Shown in pieces: positions 27,493-36,031 of a DNA stretch of 64,000 bases. Both the position numbers and the translations under genes were made by a program. The notes beneath the pieces are model-generated. The model saw only the letters and a program-made list of their open reading frames with translations. It was not told where the DNA came from and searched no databases. The number at the start of each line of letters is the position of its first letter. The stretch's first letter is position 1. The stretch is from Neofamilia massiliensis (GTDB lineage: Bacteria > Bacillota > Clostridia > Tissierellales > Peptoniphilaceae). Location: assembly GCF_001299475.1 (NCBI RefSeq), contig NZ_CYUJ01000002.1, forward strand, positions 876,217 to 940,216. Direction: 5' to 3'.

Positions 27493-27521
27493 ATTATAGC
27501 ATATATTTATATGCACTGCAA
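27493..27521 (-). promoter_or_regulatory. rpsB promoter with palindromic spacer
   Basis: Minus strand: -35 TTGCAG (27516-27521), 17-base spacer, perfect -10 TATAAT (27493-27498). Sixteen of the spacer's 17 bases form the perfect palindrome GCATATAAATATATGC when read on the minus strand, apart from the central pair; this could be an operator or chance in AT-rich DNA. Confidence 0.75.
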
Positions 27522-27531
27522 TTTAAATAAT

Positions 27532-27879
27532 TTAAAAAGATTTTTTTTCTTTAACTCTAGCGCTCTTACCTACTCTATCTCTTAGGTAATAAAGTTTAGC
27601 TCTTCTAACTCTACCACTTCTTACCTTGTCAATTCCAGCAATTCTTGGTGAGTGTAGTTGGAAGGTTCTTTCTACGCCAACGCCATAAGATATTCTTCTT
27701 ACTGTGAAAGTAGTTTTAATACCAGTGTTTTGTATTTTGATTACAATACCTTCAAAGGTTTGAATTCTTTCTCTGGAGCCTTCAACTATTCTATAGTGAA
27801 CTTTAATTGTGTCCCCAACGTTAAATTCAGGTAATTCTTTTTTTAATTGCTCTTCTTCAAGCATTTTTATTATATCCAT
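27532..27879 (-). CDS. rplS: 50S ribosomal protein L19
   Basis: L19 lies at the interface of the ribosomal subunits. The 115-residue product has '[20 protein letters not shown]', '[20 protein letters not shown]' and '[21 protein letters not shown]', matching family length. It is 15 bases after trmD, ends the ylxM-ffh-rpsP-khpA-rimM-trmD-rplS unit, and no GC-rich terminator follows before the rpsB promoter. Confidence 0.97.
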   Translation of the reverse strand: MDIIKMLEEEQLKKELPEFNVGDTIKVHYRIVEGSRERIQTFEGIVIKIQNTGIKTTFTVRRISYGVGVERTFQLHSPRIAGIDKVRSGRVRRAKLYYLRDRVGKSARVKEKKSF

Positions 27880-27894
27880 TAGTAACCTCCTAAT

Positions 27895-28572
27895 TTATTT
27901 TTTGTTTTTTAATAGATCTGGTCTATTTTCTAAGGTCCTCTGAAAAGAAGACTCTTTTCTATATTCTTCAATTTTTTTATGATTGCCAGATAATAATACA
28001 CTTGGTACTTTCATTCCCCTAAAGTCTTCTGGCCTAGTATATTGGTCATATTCTAATAAGTTATCTTCAAAGCTTTCAATATCTGCTGACTCTTTATTTC
28101 CTAAAACTCCAGGAATCATTCTTGATACAGAGTCTATAAGAACCATAGCTGCAAGTTCTCCACCTGTAAGGACATAGTCTCCTATTGAGATTTCTTGGTC
28201 TACATAGAGATCAATAATTCTTTGGTCTATGCCTTCATAATGGCCACAAAGTAAGATTAAATGTTCATAACTTGCAAGACTTTTGGATGTTTTTGCTGTA
28301 AGTTTTTTCCCTCTAGGACTAAGATAAACTAAAAAAGAGTTTTCTGTCTTTACAGATTCAATACAATCTGCAAGTGGTTGAGGGGTCATAACCATGCCTG
28401 GTCCTCCACCATAAGAGTAGTCATCTACTTTTTTGTGCTTATTTTTAGAAAAATCTCTAATATTTATAGTATTAAGAGTAAATTTTTCTTCATCAATAGC
28501 CCTTTTTATTATGCTATATTCTTTAATAGAATCTACAAATTCAGGAAAGAGTGTTAGTACATCTATTCTCAT
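27895..28572 (-). CDS. trmD: tRNA (guanine(37)-N1)-methyltransferase TrmD
   Basis: TrmD methylates G37 next to the anticodon and prevents frameshifts. The 225-residue SPOUT enzyme has 'LTLFPEF', 'DDYSYGGGPGMVMTPQPL', 'LLCGHYEGIDQRI' and the knot-forming 'GDYVLTGGELAAMVLID'. It overlaps rimM by four bases. Slightly short of the usual 240-250, but all core motifs are present. Confidence 0.96.
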   Translation of the reverse strand: MRIDVLTLFPEFVDSIKEYSIIKRAIDEEKFTLNTINIRDFSKNKHKKVDDYSYGGGPGMVMTPQPLADCIESVKTENSFLVYLSPRGKKLTAKTSKSLASYEHLILLCGHYEGIDQRIIDLYVDQEISIGDYVLTGGELAAMVLIDSVSRMIPGVLGNKESADIESFEDNLLEYDQYTRPEDFRGMKVPSVLLSGNHKKIEEYRKESSFQRTLENRPDLLKNKK

Positions 28573-29063
28573 TCAAACAGCCCTTTTATTGCTTTGATTA
28601 TAATCTTTTTATTAGCTGTATCAATATCTAAAATTATATCTTTTACTGCTGGAATATCTCCGCTTTTTTCTGGGCCTTCTACATGATAAACATCATTGGC
28701 TATACCAGAATAAACTTCAGTTAGATCTCCATAGTAAATTCCATCTTCGTCATAAACCTTACAGCCTATTAAATCAGCTATATAGTATTTATCATCTTCT
28801 AGGATTTTTCTATCTTCATCCTTTATATAAATTTCAGCATCTTTATACTTTAAGACCTGGTTTATATTATCAAACTCTTTAAAGGTTAATATTACTAAGT
28901 TCTTATAAGTCGATACATTTTCTATATGAACAGCTTCTTTGTCTTCACCAATATAAACTTCTTTGTATTCCCTAAATCTATTTATGTCATAGGTATAAGG
29001 ATAAACTTTAAGTCCACCTTTAATCCCATGAGTGTTTGTTACAATTCCAACTAAAGTAAACAT
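28569..29063 (-). CDS. rimM: 16S rRNA processing protein RimM
   Basis: RimM binds S19 and helps mature the 30S head. The 164-residue product has the N-terminal 'VGIVTNTHGIKGGLKVYPYT' and a C-terminal PRC-barrel ('YYIADLIGCKVYDEDG', 'DIPAVKDIILDIDT'). It shares one base with khpA and overlaps trmD by four, in the standard rpsP-khpA-rimM-trmD-rplS order. Confidence 0.95.
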   Translation of the reverse strand: MFTLVGIVTNTHGIKGGLKVYPYTYDINRFREYKEVYIGEDKEAVHIENVSTYKNLVILTFKEFDNINQVLKYKDAEIYIKDEDRKILEDDKYYIADLIGCKVYDEDGIYYGDLTEVYSGIANDVYHVEGPEKSGDIPAVKDIILDIDTANKKIIIKAIKGLFE

Positions 29064-29302
29064 TAATCTGTTTCCATTATTTTTAAATTATAATTAACAC
29101 TTTCCTTAATGGAAATAGCTCTTAGAATATTTCTTATATTCTTTGCAACCTTTCCTCTTTTGCCTATGACTCTTCCTAGGTCTTCTTCTGCTACATACAG
29201 TTCTAATTGTATTTCATAGTCACTTATTTTGTTTTCTAAAACTCTAACCTCTTCAGGCTTAGTAACTATTGATTTTGCAATATATTCTACTAAATCCTTC
29301 AT
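29063..29302 (-). CDS. khpA: KH-domain RNA-binding protein KhpA
   Basis: A 79-residue single KH-domain protein of the YlqC/KhpA family, with the GxxG loop in 'GRVIGKRGKVAKNIRNIL'. In streptococci and other Firmicutes KhpA pairs with KhpB (Jag) and affects cell length and many RNAs; khpB is not in this window. It lies between rpsP and rimM, its normal place. Confidence 0.92.
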   Translation of the reverse strand: MKDLVEYIAKSIVTKPEEVRVLENKISDYEIQLELYVAEEDLGRVIGKRGKVAKNIRNILRAISIKESVNYNLKIMETD

Positions 29303-29316
29303 CTAAATCACATCAA

Positions 29317-29613
29317 TTAAGCTTCTGTTTCTTCAGTTGTTTCAACTTCTGGTTTAACTTCTTCAGTAGAAGAATAAACACCATGGTTGTTAAATAATCT
29401 GTTAACTGTATCAGTTGGTTTAGCACCTTTTGAAATCCAGTCGTTAGCTTTTTCATTGTCAACCTTAAATGTAATTGGTTCAGTTAGTGGATTGTAAATT
29501 CCAATTTCTTCAATGAACTTTCCATCTCTAGGAGCTCTTGAATCAGCTACAACTATTCTGTAGAAAGGATTTTTTTTGCTTCCCATTCTTCTTAATCTTA
29601 TTTTAACTGCCAT
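29317..29613 (-). CDS. rpsP: 30S ribosomal protein S16
   Basis: S16 is an early-binding small-subunit protein. The 98-residue product begins '[20 protein letters not shown]' and has '[18 protein letters not shown]' and 'GAKPTDTV'. It ends in a Glu/Thr-rich tail of about 15 residues. An AGGTGCAAG-type site precedes the ATG. It follows ffh by 14 bases. Confidence 0.97.
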   Translation of the reverse strand: MAVKIRLRRMGSKKNPFYRIVVADSRAPRDGKFIEEIGIYNPLTEPITFKVDNEKANDWISKGAKPTDTVNRLFNNHGVYSSTEEVKPEVETTEETEA

Positions 29614-29627
29614 CTTGCACCTCCAAA

Positions 29628-30965
29628 TTATATTGAAAAAGGAAATCTCATTTTCCCTTTTTTCATAGATTTACTTAAATTTCCAAACTGCTTCATCATC
29701 TTCTTTAATTCTTTAAATTGTTTAAGCAGTTTATTTACATCTGTCAAGTTTGTACCGCTACCTTTTGCGATTCTTTCTCTTCTAGACTTGTCTACAATTT
29801 CTGGTTTTTCTCTTTCTTCTCTTGTCATAGACTTTATTATCGCTTCGATCCTGTCGAATTCTTTTTCGTCTACATTTACGCCTTTTAAGGCCGACTTATT
29901 CATTCCAGGTATCATAGAAATTATATCTTCTAGTGGACCCATGTTTCTAACTTGTTGTAGTTGGTCTAAATAATCATCAAGGGTAAAACTTTGGTCTCTT
30001 AGTTTTTTTTCTAATTCTCTTGCGCTTTCTTCATTAATTGCTGATTCAGCTTTTTCTATTAGACTTAGAACATCTCCCATGCCTAAAATTCTCGACGCCA
30101 TTCTATCTGGATGGAATACTTCTAAATCTGTAAGCTTTTCACCTAGACCTACATATTTTATTGGTTTGTCTACAACTCCTCTAATTGAAAGAGCTGCTCC
30201 ACCTCTAGCATCACCGTCTAATTTAGTTATGACGACTCCAGTTATTTCTAAGTTTTCATTAAAACTTTTAGCCACATTAACAGCGTCTTGGCCAGTCATA
30301 GCATCTACTACTAATAGTATTTCATTAGGGTTAGTAGCTTCTTTAATGCTTTTAATTTCCTCCATCATAGAGTCGTCTATGTGGAGCCTACCTGCAGTGT
30401 CAATTATTACTGTATCAAAGCCATTTTTCTTGGCATATTCAATTGATGCCTTGGCAATATCAACAGGACTTATTTTATCTCCCATTGTAAATACAGGAAC
30501 ATCTACTTGCTTACCTACAGTTTCTAATTGCTTAATTGCCGCTGGTCTATAAACGTCAGCTGCTACTAATAAGGGTCTTCTATTCATTCCCTTAATTTTT
30601 AGGGCCAATTTTCCAGTTGTTGTGGTTTTACCTGCACCTTGAAGACCACTCATTAATATTACCGCTGGAGACTTTCCTGAAAAATCTAATTTTTCAGCCT
30701 GACCTCCCATCATTTGAGTAAGTTCTTCATTTACAATTTTAATAACTTGTTGTCCAGGAGTTAAGCTTTCCATTACTTCAGAGCCAATAGCTCTTGCTTT
30801 TATTTTTTTTACAAAATCCTTAACAACCTTATAGTTAACATCAGCTTCTAGTAAGGCAAGTTTTACTTCACGCATCGCTTCATTTACGTTGTCTTCTGTA
30901 AGTTTTCCCTTGCCTGTTAACTTTGAAAGGGCGTTTTGAAGTCTGTCAGATAAGTTTTCAAACAT
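29628..30965 (-). CDS. ffh: Signal recognition particle protein Ffh
   Basis: Ffh is the SRP54 GTPase that, with SRP RNA, targets membrane proteins to FtsY. The 445-residue protein has the N-terminal helical bundle, the G domain with '[15 protein letters not shown]' (about residue 105), 'DTAGRLHID' and '[14 protein letters not shown]', and a methionine-rich M domain (about 300-445) that binds signal peptides. It shares one base with ylxM. Its receptor gene ftsY is at 34745-36031 in this window. Confidence 0.97.
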   Translation of the reverse strand: MFENLSDRLQNALSKLTGKGKLTEDNVNEAMREVKLALLEADVNYKVVKDFVKKIKARAIGSEVMESLTPGQQVIKIVNEELTQMMGGQAEKLDFSGKSPAVILMSGLQGAGKTTTTGKLALKIKGMNRRPLLVAADVYRPAAIKQLETVGKQVDVPVFTMGDKISPVDIAKASIEYAKKNGFDTVIIDTAGRLHIDDSMMEEIKSIKEATNPNEILLVVDAMTGQDAVNVAKSFNENLEITGVVITKLDGDARGGAALSIRGVVDKPIKYVGLGEKLTDLEVFHPDRMASRILGMGDVLSLIEKAESAINEESARELEKKLRDQSFTLDDYLDQLQQVRNMGPLEDIISMIPGMNKSALKGVNVDEKEFDRIEAIIKSMTREEREKPEIVDKSRRERIAKGSGTNLTDVNKLLKQFKELKKMMKQFGNLSKSMKKGKMRFPFSI

Positions 30966-31306
30966 TAGTCTTCCAACTCCTTTTCTATTTTTTTTACTAA
31001 ATTTGATATTTCTATATTTTCTTGATTGTCTTCTCTAGAAGTTATAGATTCTATCTGATTCAGAAAGCCTTTAATACTTGTGGATTTTTTTGCTAGCTTT
31101 AAGTTTTCTTCATAGAATTCTAATTCTTTAGTAGCTCTCTTTAAATTATCAGAAACACCTTGCTTACTGATACCAATTAATTCAGCTATTTCTGAAAGTG
31201 AGTAATCCATTCTATAATAATAGTAGAAGGATTGTTTTTGGTTATCAGTTAGAAGTTTTCCGTAATAATCATAAAGAGAATTTAATCTAATAATATCTTC
31301 AATCAA
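30965..31306 (-). CDS. ylxM: YlxM family SRP-associated helix-turn-helix protein
   Basis: YlxM is a small sigma-4-like protein encoded beside ffh; in streptococci it acts with the SRP. The product has 'RLNSLYDYYGKLLTDNQKQ', 'YSLSEIAELIGISKQGVSDN' as a helix-turn-helix and a short C-terminal extension. I place the start at the TTG (31306), with AAGGAG seven bases upstream, giving 113 residues as in the family; an earlier in-frame ATG lies inside a leader hairpin. It heads the ffh operon behind a near-perfect promoter. Confidence 0.88.
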   Translation of the reverse strand: MIEDIIRLNSLYDYYGKLLTDNQKQSFYYYYRMDYSLSEIAELIGISKQGVSDNLKRATKELEFYEENLKLAKKSTSIKGFLNQIESITSREDNQENIEISNLVKKIEKELED

Positions 31307-31334
31307 ATTTATACTCCTTGTTAACTTTACGACC

Positions 31335-31352
31335 ATCAAGTTTTTTACTTGA
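31335..31352 (-). repeat. Copy of the tcdA terminator arm in the ylxM leader
   Basis: The 18 bases here match 31386-31403 at 17 positions (minus strand GTCAAGTAAAAAACTTGA versus GTCAAGTAAAAAGCTTGA). The copies are 51 bases apart. In the ylxM leader this copy can form a hairpin that competes with TTGAC-TTC-GTCAA just before it. Confidence 0.6.
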
Positions 31353-31360
31353 CGAAGTCA

Positions 31361-31389
31361 ATTATAATAGGTCCAAATAAAAAAGTCAA
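31361..31389 (-). promoter_or_regulatory. Strong promoter of ylxM-ffh, overlapping the tcdA terminator
   Basis: Minus strand: -35 TTGACT (31384-31389), 17-base spacer, perfect -10 TATAAT (31361-31366). The -35 is the downstream arm of the tcdA terminator stem. Confidence 0.85.
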
Positions 31390-31410
31390 GCTTTTTACTT
31401 GACTTTTTTT
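31379..31410 (-). terminator. Intrinsic terminator of apt-tcdA
   Basis: Minus strand: 9-bp stem AAAGTCAAG / CTTGACTTT (31398-31406 with 31382-31390) and T-run. The tcdA stop codon lies in the loop, so one arm is coding sequence. Confidence 0.85.
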
Positions 31411-32093
31411 AACTCAATTAAATCTCTTATAACTTCGCTTGAAATAGCCATTCCACAAGTTATTGGAACAAAGGAAATACTTGGCATTTGTTCAAAGTTT
31501 CCATCTATTGGTTTTTCATCTGAATAAACAACTTTTAAATTTTTTATACTAAGGTCTCTAAGCTCCTTTCTCATTTTTCTGGCCAAGGGACAAACAGAAG
31601 TTTTATAAATATCTGAAATCTTTATTTTCGTTGGATCTAATCTTTTTCCTGCTCCCATCGATGCTATTATATTTATATTTCTATCCTTACAATAATTTAT
31701 AAGGGCAACTTTTCCATTAATGTCGTCTATTGCATCAATTACATAGTCATAGTCAGCTAAAGAAAATTTTTCTATGTTTTCAAAAGACAGTCTATCATTA
31801 AATTTTTCTATTTGACAAGATGGATTAATGGATAAGATCCTTTTTTCCCACTCATCGACCTTATATAAACCGATATTATCAACTGTAGCAATTAACTGTC
31901 TATTTAAGTTAGTTACATCGATTTTGTCATAGTCGACTAAGGTAATTTTTCCAATTCCAGATCGTGCTAGAGCTTCGACTACTCCGCCACCAACTCCTCC
32001 TAAGCCAAAAACAATAACCTTAGAAGCTTGTAATTTTTCTATATTTTCTTCACCTAATAATAGCTTACTTCTTTGTAAAAAATCAGTGGTCAT
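31395..32093 (-). CDS. tcdA: tRNA threonylcarbamoyladenosine dehydratase (ThiF/E1-like)
   Basis: TcdA cyclises t6A37 of tRNA using ATP. The 232-residue product is an E1-like enzyme with the nucleotide loop 'VFGLGGVGGGVVEALARSGI', 'LVDYDKIDVTNLNRQ', and 'DYVIDAIDDINGKVALI'. 'MGAGKRLDPTKI' is the pattern seen in TcdA/CsdL rather than in ThiF or MoeB, and there is no zinc-binding CxxC pair of the sulfur-carrier activating enzymes. It shares one base with apt upstream. The TcdA label is preferred over generic HesA/MoeB/ThiF. Confidence 0.88.
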   Translation of the reverse strand: MTTDFLQRSKLLLGEENIEKLQASKVIVFGLGGVGGGVVEALARSGIGKITLVDYDKIDVTNLNRQLIATVDNIGLYKVDEWEKRILSINPSCQIEKFNDRLSFENIEKFSLADYDYVIDAIDDINGKVALINYCKDRNINIIASMGAGKRLDPTKIKISDIYKTSVCPLARKMRKELRDLSIKNLKVVYSDEKPIDGNFEQMPSISFVPITCGMAISSEVIRDLIELKKVK

Positions 32094-32608
32094 TATTCGT
32101 ATTTTAATAGGGATTCAACTTCATAGCCTTCTAAAAGTTTTCTTCCTTTTAAATCTAAAAGTTCAATCATAAATAAAAATGCTAATACTTCTCCACCTAG
32201 TTTTTCTACTAGATTAGCTGTTGCCCTACTAGTTCCACCTGTTGCTAAAAGGTCATCTACAATTAAAACTTTTTCACCTTTTTTTATTGCATCAACGTGA
32301 ACTTCTATGACGTCTTCTCCATATTCAAGACCGTATGACTCGCTAATTTTATCATAAGGAAGCTTTCCAGGTTTTCTAACTGGAACAAAGCCACAGCCTA
32401 ATTTATATGCTAGAGCCGCTCCAATAATAAAGCCTCTAGCTTCAACGCCAACTACTTGGTCTGGTTTATATTTTTTTGCAAGTTCAGCTAAGCTATCAAT
32501 AGCTTCTTGAAAAGCATCTTTTTCCCTAAGTAAGGTGGTAATATCTCTAAATATAACTCCTTTAACAGGATAGTCCTTAATACTTCTAATTGAATTTTTT
32601 AATTCCAT
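32093..32608 (-). CDS. apt: Adenine phosphoribosyltransferase
   Basis: Apt salvages adenine to AMP with PRPP. The 171-residue product has 'YPVKGVIFRDITTLL', 'VVGVEARGFIIGAALAY', and the PRPP motif 'KVLIVDDLLATGGT'. The start is ATG 32608 with GGAGG seven bases upstream; an earlier ATG at 32641 has none. It is transcribed away from fbp; the 100 bases between them hold both promoters. Confidence 0.96.
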   Translation of the reverse strand: MELKNSIRSIKDYPVKGVIFRDITTLLREKDAFQEAIDSLAELAKKYKPDQVVGVEARGFIIGAALAYKLGCGFVPVRKPGKLPYDKISESYGLEYGEDVIEVHVDAIKKGEKVLIVDDLLATGGTSRATANLVEKLGGEVLAFLFMIELLDLKGRKLLEGYEVESLLKYE

Positions 32609-32681
32609 AATTCTACCTCCATAATAGTTATAATATATCACATTTATTAGTTTCTTACTATAAAATATTATCTTTTTAATG

Positions 32682-32690
32682 TGGTATAAT
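32682..32690 (+). promoter_or_regulatory. Extended -10 promoter of fbp
   Basis: TGG-TATAAT, a perfect -10 with the extended TG motif. No clear -35 is seen 17 bases upstream. The start would be about 12 bases before the TTG start codon, close to the GAGGTGA binding site. Confidence 0.65.
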
Positions 32691-32708
32691 TACACTGAGG
32701 TGATTATA

Positions 32709-34658
32709 TTGGAAAAATGTCCTTTTTCTGTTGAAAAACTTAAATATTTAAACTTGTTGGCAAAGTCCTATAAAAATATTAATGCAGTTCAGTCAAAGAT
32801 TATTGACTTGCAAAGTGTCTTGTATCTTCCTAAGGCAACTGAACACTTTTTATCAGATATTCATGGAGAATTTGATGCCTTTTATCATGTAATAAATAAT
32901 GCGTCTGGTGTAATTAAGAATTATATTATTGAGCTTTTTGATGATGAGATGAGTGAAGAAGAAAAAAAAGAGCTTGCAACTTTAATTTATTATCCAAAAG
33001 AGAAACTTTATTATCTTGAAAATCAGGGTAAGGTAAATAAAGAGTGGCTAGAAAGCACTTTGAAAAGACTTATTGAACTAACTAGAAGAGTTGGTTCAAA
33101 GTACAATACTGAAAAAGTTAAAGAAGCCTTTCCTAAAGATATTTCCTATATTCTACAAGAATTAATTTTTGAAAGTCCAGAAAATCGTCACAAGGACTTG
33201 TACTACAAGAAGATTTTTTCTGAAATAATAAATATGGAAGCCTATGAAGTTTATATAATTGAACTTTCTAAGTTAATAAAAAGATTTGCAGTTGAACATT
33301 TGCATATTCTGGGAGACGTTTATGACAGAGGAGAAAATGCAGAAAAAGTTATGGACTTTTTAATTAATCACCATGATGCAGATATTCAATTAGGCAATCA
33401 CGATATTGTTTGGTATGGTGCCTTTACTGGTTGTGAAGCCCTAATAGCCAATGCAATTAGGATTGCTGTTAGATATAATAATCTTTCAACCCTTGAAGAT
33501 GGCTATGGCATTAATTTACTTCCCCTAGTTAGGTTTGCCTTAGATGAATACAAGGATGATCCATGTACTAAGTTTATTCCAAAGGGCGACCATTTAGAAT
33601 CTGAAAGAGATATGCTAGCCAAGGTCCATAAGGCAATAACTGTCATCCAATTTAAGGCTGAATCTAAAATTATAAAAAGAAGACCTGAATTTAAAATGGC
33701 CCACAGAGATTTAATTTACTCTATGAACAAAGATTTTACAAAAGTTAAAGCTTATGGAAAGGAATATCCAATGGAAGATTCTTACTTCCCTACTCTTGCT
33801 AACGGGACAGATTATACTAAAGAAGAAAGAGCTATAGTTGATAAGTTAGTAGACTCCTTTAAAAATTCAGCTAAAATGAAAGAGCACATGAAGTTTTTAG
33901 TTGAAAAAGGAAATATTTATTCTATCTATAATGACAACTTACTCTTCCACGGATGTATACCGCTAAATGAAGATGGATCTTTTACTGTAACTGATTTTAT
34001 GGGAACATGGCTTAAGGGTAAAGAATTATTAGACCTTTTAAATGATACTGTTAAAAAAGCATTTTATACCAATGAAAATAGAGAATACTACAATGATATT
34101 TTGTGGTACTTGTGGTGCGGTGAAGATTCTCCTCTTTTTGGTAAGACAAAAATGACAACCTTTGAAAGATATTTTATAAAGGATAAAGAAACTCACAAGG
34201 AACCTAAAAATCCATATTATTATTTTAGAGATGATGAAAAAGTAATTGATAATATTTTAAAAGAGTTTGGTGTAACTAACCAAATTGGAAAAATTATTAA
34301 CGGTCACGTACCTGTCAAGGCAACTCATGGCGAAAATCCTGTTAAGGCAAATGGAAAATTATTAGCAATTGATGGTGGTTTTTCAGAAGCCTATCAGAAA
34401 ACAACAGGAATTGCTGGTTATACTTTAATTTCAAATTCTTATGGTTTGGTTTTAGCTACTCATGAACCCTTAAAAGGCGTTGATGAGGTTGTAGAAAATA
34501 ACTTTGATATAACTAGTGAAACGCACTTTGTTCTCAAGTATGAAAATAGAAGACGAGTAAATGAAACTGATCTTGGTAGAGCTTTGAGAGATAGGATAAA
34601 TGATTTAAATGATTTGCTTGAAGCCTACAAAAAGGGCTATCTAGCAGAAGAGAAATAA
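32709..34658 (+). CDS. fbp: Fructose-1,6-bisphosphatase, class III
   Basis: Fbp removes the 1-phosphate from fructose-1,6-bisphosphate in gluconeogenesis. This is the Firmicute class III enzyme, a metallophosphatase: 'FLSDIHGEFDAFYHV', 'ILGDVYDRG', 'LGNHDIVWYGAF' and 'NGHVPVKATHGENPV' give the metal ligands. The 649 residues are close to the Bacillus 671. The start is TTG at 32709 with GAGGTGA six bases upstream; this gives MEKCPFS. It is one of only two + strand genes, and it meets ftsY at a bidirectional terminator. Its place between the ffh and smc-ftsY groups is not the Bacillus order. Confidence 0.96.
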   Translation: MEKCPFSVEKLKYLNLLAKSYKNINAVQSKIIDLQSVLYLPKATEHFLSDIHGEFDAFYHVINNASGVIKNYIIELFDDEMSEEEKKELATLIYYPKEKLYYLENQGKVNKEWLESTLKRLIELTRRVGSKYNTEKVKEAFPKDISYILQELIFESPENRHKDLYYKKIFSEIINMEAYEVYIIELSKLIKRFAVEHLHILGDVYDRGENAEKVMDFLINHHDADIQLGNHDIVWYGAFTGCEALIANAIRIAVRYNNLSTLEDGYGINLLPLVRFALDEYKDDPCTKFIPKGDHLESERDMLAKVHKAITVIQFKAESKIIKRRPEFKMAHRDLIYSMNKDFTKVKAYGKEYPMEDSYFPTLANGTDYTKEERAIVDKLVDSFKNSAKMKEHMKFLVEKGNIYSIYNDNLLFHGCIPLNEDGSFTVTDFMGTWLKGKELLDLLNDTVKKAFYTNENREYYNDILWYLWCGEDSPLFGKTKMTTFERYFIKDKETHKEPKNPYYYFRDDEKVIDNILKEFGVTNQIGKIINGHVPVKATHGENPVKANGKLLAIDGGFSEAYQKTTGIAGYTLISNSYGLVLATHEPLKGVDEVVENNFDITSETHFVLKYENRRRVNETDLGRALRDRINDLNDLLEAYKKGYLAEEK

Positions 34659-34682
34659 ATAAATTTTTAGTTTTAAGAATAG

Positions 34683-34732
34683 AAAAAGTGTTGATGAATT
34701 TTAGATTCCTATCATTTCATCAACACTTTTTT
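34683..34732. terminator. Bidirectional terminator between fbp and ftsY
   Basis: A 16-base arm AAAAAGTGTTGATGAA (34683-34698) pairs with its complement at 34716-34731, loop 17 bases. A- and T-runs at the two ends allow use by fbp (+) and ftsY (-). Confidence 0.92.
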
Positions 34733-34744
34733 GTTTGTATATAT

Positions 34745-36031
34745 TTATTTTACAAAAATTGAATCTATAAACTTGTCGCTATCAAAGTCTTGAAGGTCAT
34801 CTACTTGTTCTCCAACTCCAATATAGGTAACTGGAACCTTTAGCTCATTAATTAGTGGAAGGATTATTCCTCCCTTGGCTGTACCATCAAGTTTTGTAAT
34901 AACTATACCAGAAACTTTTGCAACTTCTTTAAATTGTTTGGCTTGTAACAAGGCATTTTGTCCTGTTGTTGCATCTAAAACTATTAGAGATTCCTTGTTA
35001 GCTTCTGGGAAGTTCTTATCTATAATTCTATAAATTTTCTCAAGCTCATTCATCAAATTAGCCTTGTTGTGAAGTCTGCCAGCTGTATCGCATAGGATTA
35101 TATCTGAGTTTCTAGCCTTAGCTGCTTGAATAGCGTCATAAACAACTGCTGCTGGATCTGAACCTTCTGCATGGTGGACAATATCAACTCCAGTTCTTCT
35201 TGCCCATTCTTGGAGTTGTTCTGTTGCTGCCGCCCTAAAAGTATCAGCTGCTACCAAAAGAACTTTTTTTCCTTCAGCCTTATATTTTGCTGCTAGTTTA
35301 CCAACTGTTGTTGTCTTACCGACTCCATTTACACCAACAACTAAGATAATTGTTGGGCTTATGTTTGGATTAAAGCTTTTATTGTTTTCATTAAGGTCAA
35401 TTAACTTTTTAGCCTCCTCTCCAAGTAGGCCTAGTACTAGAGATGGGTCTGTAATTTTTTCTTTCTTTATTGTCTCTCTTAAATTATCAATTAGTTTAAG
35501 AGTTGTATCTACACCAACATCTGCTGTAATTAAAATATCTTCTAGATCTTCATAAAGATCGTCATCTATAGTAAGATAATTTCCTAAAACTTGGTTAATC
35601 TTATCTGTAAAATTATCCCTAGTTTTTGTTAGGCCAGAAAACATTTTTTGAAAAAAGCCTTGCTTTTTATTTTCTTCTTTGTTTTCTTCCTCTAATTCTT
35701 CGTCAACTAGTGAAGAATCTTTTTCATTTAAAGTAAGTGAGTTTGAAGTATCTTCACTTCCTTCTTTTAGGTCTTCTTCTACATTTTTTTTAACTTCTTT
35801 AGCCTTTTCTTCTAAATTCTCTTTAGCTTCTTCAAGATTTTTCTCTAGATTATCCTTAGTATCTTCGAGCTTTTCTTCTAGATTTTCTTTTGTCTCTTCT
35901 AAGTCGTCCTTTATTTCTTCAAGGTCATTGTCTAAATTAGAAGAACTTTCTTCAGTCTCTAAACCTTCTTCCTTTACTTCAATATCATTTTCATCTTTTT
36001 TATCAAATTTATCTTTAAACCATTTAAACAT
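34745..36031 (-). CDS. ftsY: Signal recognition particle receptor FtsY
   Basis: FtsY is the membrane-associated GTPase that receives SRP-ribosome complexes. The 428-residue protein has an acidic N-terminal A region (residues 1-125), a helical N domain, and the G domain with 'GVNGVGKTTTVGKLAAKYK' (about residue 235), 'DTAGRLHNKANLM', 'TKLDGTAKGG' and 'GVGEQVDDLQDF'. The A region contains four tandem 11-residue repeats (about 43-86) of the pattern xLEExKENLEE, likely a long amphipathic helix. It directly follows smc, as in Bacillus, and ends at a bidirectional terminator. Confidence 0.96.
   Translation of the reverse strand: MFKWFKDKFDKKDENDIEVKEEGLETEESSSNLDNDLEEIKDDLEETKENLEEKLEDTKDNLEKNLEEAKENLEEKAKEVKKNVEEDLKEGSEDTSNSLTLNEKDSSLVDEELEEENKEENKKQGFFQKMFSGLTKTRDNFTDKINQVLGNYLTIDDDLYEDLEDILITADVGVDTTLKLIDNLRETIKKEKITDPSLVLGLLGEEAKKLIDLNENNKSFNPNISPTIILVVGVNGVGKTTTVGKLAAKYKAEGKKVLLVAADTFRAAATEQLQEWARRTGVDIVHHAEGSDPAAVVYDAIQAAKARNSDIILCDTAGRLHNKANLMNELEKIYRIIDKNFPEANKESLIVLDATTGQNALLQAKQFKEVAKVSGIVITKLDGTAKGGIILPLINELKVPVTYIGVGEQVDDLQDFDSDKFIDSIFVK

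Noticed and set aside
32609..32680. apt promoter on the minus strand
   Set aside because: Several AT-rich hexamers resemble -10 boxes but none has a -35 at good spacing, so I did not list one.
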